Origin: Klebsormidium nitens
Lineage: Eukaryota > Streptophyta > Klebsormidiophyceae > Klebsormidiales > Klebsormidiaceae
NCBI GenBank assembly: GCA_000708835.1
Contig: DF237140.1
Location: 62,001-126,000 of the forward strand
DNA: 64,000 bases
Direction of reading: 5' to 3'
The notes under the pieces were generated by a model that had not been told where the DNA came from, searched no databases, and saw nothing but the letters and a program-made list of their open reading frames with translations. Position 1 is the stretch's first letter. Every line of letters starts with the position of its first letter. Position numbers and translations under genes: made by a program. Positions 1 to 16,400 of the stretch are shown here, piece by piece.

Positions 1-35
1 GCGGAGAGGGGGGGAACATCAGTGAAGAAAGGGCA

Positions 36-6090
<6,055 letters not shown>

Positions 6091-7603
6091 TGGTTAGTCT
6101 CTGAGTTGTGTCCATTCACGTCATGCGAAGCTGTGCGCTCATTGTCCTGTCAACTACGGTGACAATTTAATTTGCCGTTGCCATGTAAAAAGGTTCTGTT
6201 GGTACGTCGTGTTTGGTCTCGATCAGTCCGTGATGTTGTGGGCTGATGTACGTGGCCTATGCCCTGTTGCAGCCCGTTCGTCGATTTCTTAGTGGATCTT
6301 AGCGAGCAAGGTACAAGTCAAGGCGGGTCGCGTTGAGCTAGGTCGACATGCGTGGTGCACAATGAAAACTTAACTTAAGATTCTCAGAGGGAATTAGGCT
6401 GGTCTGATCTGCCTGGCCCATGCGTTTATATTTGAGCTACTAAGTAATTAAGCCGCCCTGCTGCAGAATCTTGCGACCGCCAGCATACGCTGCTGCAAGC
6501 ACAGGCGATCAATGTGAGACGATATTGGCCGGAGATCTGCAAAGCGATGGCCCGCTGGCGGCTTGAGTATGCCGTCAAATACAGTAGAATGGCCCGTTGG
6601 CCTTACATATGGAACAATCATGATCAACAATACGCACGTATGTCATGAGCGTCCACATGTGCATGCATGCATGCAGGGGCGTTGGTGCACAGGAGTATAC
6701 GGTAGTCATGCATTAATGTTGGATTATAACGACATTCGCGATGCGCGCCGGCTGTCAGGTGCCAGGCCACTGCCAGGCCGGCCGGCCATGGACGGTCTAG
6801 GTTCGTATATAGGCCGTGATCCGATATGTGTCCGACCACGGATCTGTAACTTACGGCACGCAATTAATGAACGGATCACAGTCACTCGACCGTCGGTCGA
6901 ACTCGGATTCAGATGTACCCCGGGCTGAACGGTCGCAATAAAACTAAGACATAATTCGTATAAAATGATGGCTGCGAGCCCATCCAATCATGGTGAGTGA
7001 TATATATACATTGGATGACAAGCTTCGTCCCGATCCTCGGTGTTGGCTGGGTTGATTCTTTGAACATGCAACTAGACTCATCAACAGCACAAGGACATAG
7101 ACCTAGATCGACTGCGTGCGAAGTTGAGTTGTGCATGCTTCGTTGACAGAGAAGCCTGCAGTTTTAAGGCCTATAGGATACGTTCTACACTTACCTAGTG
7201 TGCTACTTCTTCAGGTGCATCATAAGCTGGTTCTCCACCGACGCTGACTCGAGCATAAAATTGGAATTTCTGAAATTTTGGCAACTCTGCATCCGAGATT
7301 ATCTGCAAGGAACCCCCTCTCCATTCAAAGTCCGTTACAGCTTACGATCCTGACAGCGGCTGATCCCCCTCTACGTTTTACCCATCTTCGCGTCCAGGAT
7401 CGTTGACTGCACTCCTTTTCCAGATCCAGTCTCGTAAGAAAAAAGCCCGGCCAAACGATGCACTTCACGCCGTGCGTCTCAGCCTTCCGCTCCAAGTCTC
7501 CGCGTGTTCCTTCATCAAAGCAACTATGCAGATAGTCCTCAAAAATTTGCGCCGCCGGAACTCCCTGCCAGAACTTTTCGACCAAATTGCTTTTGCCCGC
7601 GCA
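6091..7603. other. Gene-free interval between MKK and the EGF gene 3' ends
   Basis: The two neighbouring genes converge here, so both 3' UTRs probably lie inside. I see no ORF with family character. It holds a CATGCATGCATGCA run at 6662-6675, a GGCCGGCCGGCC-type run near 6777-6788 and a short TATATATA stretch near 7000. The minus-strand open frame 7325-7585 has no recognisable domain. Confidence 0.6.
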
Positions 7604-10600
7604 TCAAACGTCCGCCGCAAAGTCCCCGCGCCTTTCGAGGGACGACATCTGCGCGTGCGCGCTGTCCCGCCGTTGGTACGCGAGCGCGCCCCCGGCCGAC
7701 CGGCGCCGCCTCACGAGGAGCAAAACCGCGCCCACGAGGACGACGCCAGCGAGTGCGGCCACGACGGCGACCACGATGACCCACACCTGGAGTGAAGAGG
7801 ACGCCGATAAGCGAAGCTTTGCCGGCTTTTACAATTCTCGACTATCAGAGGGGCTTTGTAAAGATAAGCGCTATAGCTTCACGAAGAGCAAAAATACGCC
7901 CACGAGGACGACGCCCGCGAGCGCGGCGGCGACGGCGACCACAATGACCCACACCTGGATTGGAGTGGTCGCCGATAATCAAGGCTTTGACGGCTTAGTA
8001 ATTCTCAAAGTCAGAGGTCTTGTGTGAAAATCGACGGTAAAACCTCACGAGGAGCAAAGCCACGCCCACGAGAGCAGCGCCCGCTAGTGCGGCCGCGCCG
8101 GCGACCACGACAACCCACACCTCGAGTGGGGAGGTCGCCGTTTGTCGAAGCCTCCAGGGCTTTCATATGTTCGAAGCTCAGGTAAGCTGTGTGAAATTTC
8201 ACGCAAAAATCAAAGGAAGAGCAAAACGGCGCCCACGAGGACGACGCCCGAGAGCGCGGCCGCGACAACGACCACGATGACACACACATGGAGTGGGGAG
8301 GTCGCCGTTTGTAAACCTCCTGAGCCTTACATCGTCCAATTTCAGGTGGACTGTGTGAAATTGAATGCAAAAAGTAGAAGCAAACGGGCGCCCGTATTCA
8401 CGTTTCCCGAGAGCCCGGCCACAACGGCGACCTCGATGATCCACTGGCAGCTGAAGTGAAGTCGCCGAATGTCAAAGCTTTCCGAGCTTTTTAAGGTTTG
8501 CAAGCTTCAGATGGGCTGTGTGAAAGTGAACTCAAGAGATCATTCAAAAGCAAAGATGCGCCCGCGAGCACGACGCCCACGAGGCGACCACGATGATCCA
8601 CATCTGGAGAGGAGAATTTCGCCATTATCACACCAGAGTTCTGGCAACAACTTTCCACAGTCCGCGGAGCGACTCAAAATGCTTCGACCGGGCGTCAGAT
8701 CTGGGCTTACTCAAGCTGCAAATGTGATGGATCACTTCAAGTCAAGTCGGCCATTGCTTCGTGGCCGCCAAGACCCAAAGCGCCAGCACACAAGGACTCG
8801 GTAGCTCCGTTCTAAACTGTCCAGCCTGTCGGAACGTGCATCAATAACACGATCTCCAGGGTCCATCACTTTTTGAATGAGCTCTGAGACGTGGCAGTGA
8901 GCTTGATATACCCACAAGGCTGTGAGCTCCTCCCTTCTATCAACGGGCAGTGACGCACGACTGGCGATGTCAGATCTAGGCCCCGGAACGGTTCACGCTA
9001 ACTAATCCTTGACCGGCTGTTATGCTCACCTTGACCCCTTTTAACAGTTTAAGCTTGACTCAGTTCCTAACCAGCTTCTCCTCTCACCTTGACCCCGCCA
9101 CCGCCGCTGCTTGCTCCAGGCGTCGACGACGTCGCAGTCGGCCCGCCACGCCGCAGAACTTTAGGATTACAACCCCAGTTGATTCACGTTAACCCCATTT
9201 TTAAGCAGCGGGTTTGCTCACCTTGACCCCGCCACCGCCGCTGCTTGCTCTGCGGATGGACGACGTCGCAGTTGGTGTGATAACCGGCGCCACGCCGTTG
9301 GTAGCCTGGGTGGTAGTACTCCCGCGGTTCTGACCTGCAGGTTTTGAAGCCAAGACCAAGTTGGACTCTGGATTACTTGGAGTAGAGTATGCTGGCTTTG
9401 CTGGTGTGTGCGGTTATTTCTTTCTGAGTATCAGACGAGAGTTGCCCCGTTCGACGGAACAAAGAACTAAGGAGTCGGGAAGGTGAAAAGGGAAAAGTTG
9501 AGGAGGGCATAAGTGCGACAAGGAGAAAGACGCGCGTTTTAAAACTGGTGAGGAAGGAAGGGGGTCGCCTCTGCTCGAAGGCTGACCTTATGTAACGAAA
9601 CATTCAGGAAGTTTCTCAACAACGAACTTCTTGAATCTTAGCCTAAGCAGAGGCCCGGCGTCGAAAAGGTAGACCCAAGAAGTGTGGGTCGTTGACTCCG
9701 CTGATGAACCAGCAAATCATTGACACATTTCGCGACTGCAGTGTCCGCTTCCGCTTCAAACGAGTATCTGTTCAAGCCGCCTAGTAGGTTGTTCAAACGA
9801 GGTAGGACGTCCTATTTCCCACCGACGATTTGGCTATCACGCAAACCCTCGATTACGCGCCCCATATTAACGTATCCCCCAAAAAGACCGCACTCTCACC
9901 CGTGCTGTCGACGCTGCAATCTAGTCCCGTGAACCCATCCAGGCACGCACAGAATCCGGTGTCCCCTTCTTGCGCCCCAGGAGTCTGGTTACACACCCCT
10001 CCGTGCTGGCAAACTAGGCTCGGGCCGCAGGCTTGCGTGGCAGTGGGAACGGGCCCCGGGTTAACGACTGGATTAGAGGCGGGTTGAGTGGTAACCGGGG
10101 AGGGGGTTACTGGCGCGGAGGTCGGTGTGGAGGTGGTTGGAAGCGGCGCGGCGGTGGGGCCACTGCTGCTGGCTGCGAGGACGAAAATCGGGTTATCAAA
10201 AGTGTGCGGGTTAGCAAGACCCGGATTCGTAAACAGAAAGATGGACATGCCTCTCCTACAAAGTCTGGCGTTCTAGGTTTTAGGGTAGCAAAACCTCATC
10301 ATTTTCTAAGAGAAGGCGTTTTGGTAGGACGTGCGTCCAATGTATTTCAGGCTGGCAAAGATCGATCCGAAAGGAGACCCCCAAATCAGCCGCTACAGAG
10401 GCCCCGTTGACGATTTCAAAAATGTCTTCCACAGACAAGGGTAGCAGTAATAGCAATTTCCAACGACAGGCTGCGTAGTACGCTTACCCGTGCTAGCTGG
10501 ACTGCAGGGTGCCTGTGACACTCCCCCACATGGAGTCCCGCAGTCTTGCCCGTTGAACCCGTTCGGACAGGCGCACAAGTAAGCCCCTCCCCCTCCTGCC

Positions 10601-11884
10601 TCTGCTCCGGGGGTCTCGTTGCAAACCCCACCGTTTAAGCACAAGAGATTTGGTCCGCATGTCGTAGATCCTGTATCATCAAAATCGAAGTCCCAAGTCA
10701 TCGTCCCTTCTTAGAAAGACGGAGAATTCGAACGCGCACGTCTGGATGATAAAACTTGGCGGCCAGCAGATTGCGAAGTCCAGACATGAGAACAAAATGC
10801 TAGGCTAGTGCTGGGCAACCGAGACAAACACTGAGGCATATGTCCCTGCAAAGAGAAAGGGGCCGAAGGTTTGCCTGACATTCTCAGCCAGAAGCTAACT
10901 CTGGCATGTGCCGTGCAAACGAGGAAAGGTAAACGGAACCGCTGGCACGGAGGAGAAGCTCGCAAAGCCGGGCGGTGATGTGTGTGGAAAAAGGATGAGA
11001 CTGGGTAGCGAGGAAATTTTGCATCTCATAACGGCCAACAGTGCCAGGTCTTTGTACTTGAAGAGTCATCATACTCAGCCCAGCATTACCAAACACGTAC
11101 GTTCAGAAACTGTGGAGCTTTGAAATTATACTTTGCTTCAGAGAAGATTTAGGGAAGATTTAGGCCATTGAAAATCGATCAAGCGATCGCTAGGACGATT
11201 AGCGAGCGCCCATCAGGACAGGGAGATAAGGGGCGCCATGGAGAAAGGAGCGCTGGGCTTGGTGGTGTTGAACATAAATTGCAGAGAGTTTACGGACCCT
11301 GTCTGCATCTAGTGAAGCGTTGCATAAACCAATCTGTGCCTATCGGTAGAAGATGCTGAGTGACCCTCGCTTAGTTGCCAACTTCCTTGACGAGAAACCC
11401 TCTGAAAGGCAACTAATTTCAGAAGTTCAATCCAGCAGATTTATTGGTAGAAAACGTTCCGTACCACCTTGTTTGCTTTGCTTATCTACAAGCTCACACC
11501 ATTAAAGCTCTGTTCTCTTATCAAGTGGCCATGAGTGGTATGACTGGCTCCACCAAGATTGCACCTGCATCAAGCCCAGGTTGGCCACCTTAAGTTGGGT
11601 TGCAAACCAAGACGCTCACCTGTACCAGATGCTGTAACCTTCGTTTCACAGTTCGGCCCCGAGAACCCGTTCAGGCAGGCGCACAGGTAAGCCACGCCCC
11701 CCGTTGCAGACTCGGGCGTTTCGTTGCACAAGGCCCCATTGACACAGTTCAGAGAAGGGCCGCAAGGTGTAGACTGAGCTGTCGCTGGATTCAGAAGCGA
11801 GCTCAGAGTAACTAGTATGAGGAGCCCCGCTGGCCGCCAGCCAAGCTGCTTGTTCTGACGGCATTGCCAGCTGCTTCTATCCAT
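7604..11884 (-). CDS. Type I membrane protein with three EGF-like domains, 5 exons
   Basis: Probable plasma-membrane surface protein; partner unknown. Exons (minus): 11884-11620, 10670-10488, 10172-9900, 9334-9222, 7786-7604; joins to 338 aa. Seen: hydrophobic signal peptide (about 16-37, ending ATA-Q), EGF 1 at 41-79 (C-x5-C-x5-C...C-x-C-x8-C), EGF 2 at 93-132, a Pro/Thr/Ser-rich linker 150-196, EGF 3 at 198-235, a Ser/Thr/Gly-rich stalk 241-278 and a single membrane helix 279-303 followed by RRRR and a 30-residue tail. Exons 2 and 3 are both phase 1-1, so EGF units can be shuffled or skipped without changing frame. The EGFs share an unusual CGP.L.C..G..CN.TP pattern. I do not recognise a named family. 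The last exon has tandem relatives just upstream in transcription order, so alternative tails are possible. Confidence 0.8.
7715..8640 (-). repeat. Array of six membrane-helix exon copies (last exon of EGF gene)
   Basis: The acceptor plus membrane-helix part of the last exon is repeated about every 165 bp. The real exon starts at 7786; copies have their helix starts near 7953, 8117, 8285, 8448 and 8605. The 7953 copy has AG|GTGTGG, an open 25-residue hydrophobic helix and stops after a two-residue tail. The 8117 copy also keeps AG|GTGTGG and an open helix with a different basic tail. The 8285 copy has lost the acceptor but keeps an open helix, and the two most distant copies are decayed. Confidence 0.88.
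9020..9260 (-). repeat. Echo of the exon 4 donor edge in the EGF gene
   Basis: The end of exon 4 (Gly-rich SSGGGGVK codons) and its GTGAGC/GTGAGA-type donor occur three times. The real one covers 9217-9252, a near-complete copy starts at 9082, and a short decayed copy starts at 9025. The copies lie downstream in transcription order, inside intron 4. Confidence 0.75.
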
Positions 11885-13426
11885 GTCTAGCTTCTATTTA
11901 AACAGAGAGACTACAATTGTAATCAGGGGTTTTCAAATTTACGTCATCGGCTGGGATGACAGCAGTATATGGCAGGGCGGCGTTCCCAACTGCAGAGGAG
12001 AGGACGAGAGGAGGCTCAACCAGGTATCAAGCATCTTCTACTTGGTACCTTGAGGATCTTTAACCAGCTCAATCTGGAGAGTCTTCAATGGCGGTATTGT
12101 CTTAACAAGGCTGTTAGGAAACTCGTTGGAGAGCTGACAGGAGCTGTGAAGAGTGTGCAATGCCAGGCTAACCTCTTGAACCACAATCCAGGCCGTCAGA
12201 CAGCCAGCTGTGGTGGTAGTTGCCTTTAAACCTGGATGTCAAATTGACCCTATATAAGTGGAGAAGGGGCATACTTTATATTCTGTGGAGGCGAATGTGG
12301 GCTAGTATTTCCACAGCATTGACTCGGACAATCATTCTTGACGACAGGCATATCAGAAGCTCTTACGCCAGCTTTGAAGCTTGGCGATCATCTGCCGCAC
12401 AATATGACCAGCCCAGGAAGAGGAGGGGATTATGACATCACTCGTCAGAGTTCGAGGAAAATGCACACCTACCTGCATTCACCTGCAGTGTACACTCATG
12501 AAGTCGAGACTCCACAGATAGGACATGGATTCAGCAAAGTTCTCGCTTCTTGGCAGAAGCGAGAAAACTTCAATGCCTTGCTTTCCAAATTCCAGCTGGA
12601 AGCTGGACTCAGCTGGACTGTGGACCTTCCAAATTCAATGAACAAATTTTCTGTGTGCTTTGTTCACTCTGCAGACCGGTGCAGACTCCAGAGTCAGAGT
12701 CTGCACACAGACTCGGGTAGGCAACATGCACCGACTCACAAATTACAACACCAGAGGCCGTTCAATAGAGAAGGCACATGCCCGTGGCCGGTACCGACCG
12801 TATCGGCCATCAATGATCATAGGTACATATTCGGACGCTTGGAAATGGATAGCGCGTCCGTTTTCGGAGTTCGGACCCTCGGTTCGGACAAGATCTCTAC
12901 CGGTACTACAGTGTATTACTGGTAATAAGGAAGTACATACTACCAGTACAACCGACTATAGCTGGTACCGGGAAGCAGGGTACCAGTAGATTGACTAGCA
13001 GATTGTATCTTACCGGTAGAGATTATCACCGGGGACTCTGATCAGGGAACCGGCGGTACCTTTTTCCGATGTGTACATAATAATTAGTGAGAAATTCAGG
13101 TACCGCCTGGTGCACATATGCAGCAGCGTGCCTGTGCACAGGTACCGCTACTTACTTTGCGCTTGGCCGATACCTATGCACATGTACCTAGACCGCTTCC
13201 GCTTCGTGCTGCATTTGCAGCCAAGCTGGGTGCATTCACTTCGAACTTCTAGGTCGCTTCGGTTCAGAAATACACAAGCATTCGTCGCCTCAGCAGCTAC
13301 TATGATCTAGCCACCTTCATTGAACCTCCGTTACGACTTTCCGCAGCTGTCGTCTTACTCATTCCTATTGCCTCCGGAGCTATCAACAACTCTCCTTTGT
13401 AAACAGCTGACGACGTCGCTGGCGCT
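11885..13426. other. Divergent promoter interval, EGF gene and propeller gene
   Basis: The neighbouring genes are transcribed away from each other. A good TATA-like box (tatataag, 12251-12258) points toward the propeller gene but is 1.17 kb from its ATG, so a long or spliced 5' leader would be needed. A perfect 10-bp stem with 8-base loop is at 12679-12706. Six GGTACC sites and several ACCGGT sites cluster at 12676-13146. No credible gene seen. Confidence 0.55.
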
Positions 13427-16400
13427 ATGGCGCGGGGCGCTGCAATCGTGCTCGCTCTGGTGAGCTGCCTCTTGGTGGCGTCTCAGCTGGCAGACGCACA
13501 GTCCACGTCAGTCACAGTCAGCACCACCAGGAAGAAGGGCCTGTTCTATGTCTTTGCTGATGGAGAGGTGAGCTTAATGAGGGAGTACTTGTCTCACATC
13601 AGTCACCCTCATTATATCAGATGGATGAAGACCTGTGAAAGTTCTTGAGGCGAGAGTCTTTGGTTGATAATAGCTCGTACACTTGGTGGAAAAACCTTCT
13701 TGAAGAGTTTCGCTAAAGCACTCGAGACAAGTTCTGTGCAGTCTAAAATTGAACAGGATTCAATTCACATAGACATTCAGCCAGGCTGAGCAATGAAACA
13801 CAGTTGCCAGCCGGACTAAGAATCCGGAGGCATTCCGCACAGACAATAGATCAGCTGCTGAACGTATCAATCTTAGCTAAACATATTTTTGTTGGGGTGC
13901 CCTGCTTGAAATTCCACATCCACTTTTGTTCTGCCTACGTTCGATTCACAGAAGATTTTGCTCTGCGACCCAGTTCTTAGCCTGGTCTGAACTTGGCTCT
14001 GAGCTTGCCCTGACCACGAATGTTTGATGAGAAGCTTACCCTCCAATTTGGAGGTATTCACAATGTAAAGGTCTGACTTGAGATTGGATGCTCTAATATG
14101 TTGCCAATAACCTTTGAGCTACCTGACAGGCTAGAAAAGGACCGATGTGACCAGGGAATCTTGTATCTCATCACCACTCTGATTGAAGGCCATTGCATCC
14201 CAAAGCGGCAGTTGCACTCTCAATAGATTCCAGAACTGATGGAGTGATAGCGCCAGCTATGCACCTGATTGGCAACGCTAGCTGAGACAGTCAGCGATGT
14301 CTGGTTCAAGTGGGAGTTCATCAGATGGTACTGGATAGCAACAGTCTCGAGGAGGCACTTCAGCCGCCTGCTTTATCAATCCACTTACAGCCTCTCCAAA
14401 TAGAATTCATTTTCTCCTCAACACTTCCCTTCCCAGGCCTCTGTAGAACCCCCCTCTCAACTCCCCAAACTTTACCCCTGTCTCAGCACCAACTATTATG
14501 GTACCCCCCTCTGGTGCAAGAATCTGCAGCTCTGGTCCCAACCCGCCTCTGATCTTAATCCACCTCTGGTCCTAACCCGCCTCTGGTCTTAACCCGCCTC
14601 TGGTCTTAACCCTTCCCTTCCCTGCGCAGATTGTGGTCGTAGACGCCATTGCGGGTGCCATCGTCAAGTCCATTTCCAACCCGACAATGCCCTTCCCCAA
14701 CAACTGCACTGGCACCCCCTTCGCTGGCTCTTGGTCCGACTCCGCGTATGCCAACGGCCATCTTTTCGCGGGATCCTACTACAGAAACTCGACCATTGGA
14801 CCACAGGATGGCGTTTACGTCATCGACACCAAGACCCAGACCCTGGTGCAGAGAATCCCCGTCGAGACCCGGCCTGTTCACACCTACTATGTGCCGTTCC
14901 TGGTGAGTGGAGTGTGAATTGGCTCTGTAGAAAGCAGCCCTGAGCTGAGTGCACTGACTGTAAGCCCTTTACAGTGAACATGCATCGAGGGTAGCTTGTT
15001 GGTGATCTGTTGGCGCTGATTGAAAGCTCAATGTTGCCTTCTGCTTTAACAAAGATTCCTTCCCATGCTGTGTCTACCTGGGTGTCGTCAAGATTCTAGA
15101 AACATCTACAATCAGTCAGTTCGATTGACTCTCCTGTCAGCCTCCACGATAATGGTTATCACCCATTGAAACGAGCTTTCTGTCAGCTTCCAGATCGCAC
15201 TGTCCGTTTCAGTGGCGGTATCAAAAGAAACAAGCTGCAGTTACTCCTGCCTAAGGCATTTGCATCTGGGGTTTCTCCAGGTAGAATCGTGCAGGCCTGG
15301 AAGCGACTTGTTTTGCAGATTTTATCAAAGCAAGCCGTTTGTTGCTGAAGCGTGCTTTTTCTGATGATCCTTTCGCTACTTTGCAGAGCCTTGTGGTCGA
15401 AACTTACAAAAGCTATCTGATGCCAAACCGACCTTGCAGAATCTGATTGCTCTCATCTTGCATCACCACTCCCACTTAAGCCACTACGGCTTCATCACCC
15501 GTTGAACGAGAAGCAACATTCAACCTAAAAGAAACGGCTTTTTCCGCTTGCGAATACCCCCTCTGACAAGCAGGGTTGCTCTTACGTTATATCTCACTCG
15601 GCAACGTGACTCTCACGTTTGCCCGTACATTCACGCCTCGGACTTGTCCCTCTATTCAAGATATTTTGGCAAGACAGTGTCTTCCAAACTCTGAACGCTT
15701 TCGAGTGCCAAAATATCTGAGTCTGACGTCACTTTGACTTCTTTGCAGGGCGAGGTGTGGAGCCACTCCGACGGCACCGGCAACTTCGACGTCATCGACG
15801 CGCGCAACTACTCGGCAGTGCACGAGAACGTCATTGCTCACGTCAACATCAGCGGTCACGGGAAGCTGCTCTTTGACGATGGTGAGTACCTGTCGACTTC
15901 GTTCTTCGCCTGACTTCGTTGTTCGCTTCGTCTTTCTTCCTTCGTTCTTGTTGAAGTAGTGCAGCTATTATGGTGACATTTCCCTTTCAGGTCATGATTC
16001 TCAAGCTGTGCTTCGTACAGGTGGTGATATCTAAGAAGTTTTCGTCGCTCTTCTGTTTTGACATGATGCACCATAGCAGACTCCAGCTATTTCGACACCA
16101 CTCTTTCCTGCTCGTCAAAAAGGGTCACATTCCCAGGAACACTCGCGCATCTGAGTCCTGAAATTTTCCCATCCGACGGACCAGATTATATATCAAGAAT
16201 TGTCCCGAGCGACTACTTTGGCTCTAAGGGCACTCTGCTGGCAGCCGAAGGGGAACCGGTCCCCACAAAGCCCCGCTTGACGAGGTTTTTCACACCACTG
16301 TTGCAGACCTCGACAGCAAGGGCTACTCGTCGAATGTGAACGAGCCTGGCGCGTACATCTTGGATCTCGACGCTCAGGGAACCGACGGGACCCTGGCCTT

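Noticed and set aside
7325-7585. 86-codon minus-strand frame just after the EGF gene stop
   Set aside because: No recognisable domain; most likely 3' UTR. It could be a separate small gene but nothing supports that.
7715-8640. CRISPR-like or satellite array
   Set aside because: Units are exon copies with splice sites in a eukaryotic intron; spacers are not unique and units decay progressively.
10033-10410. Gly/Arg-rich plus-strand frame
   Set aside because: Antisense of EGF exon 3; the Gly/Arg bias is the reverse of the Pro/Thr/Ser linker codons.
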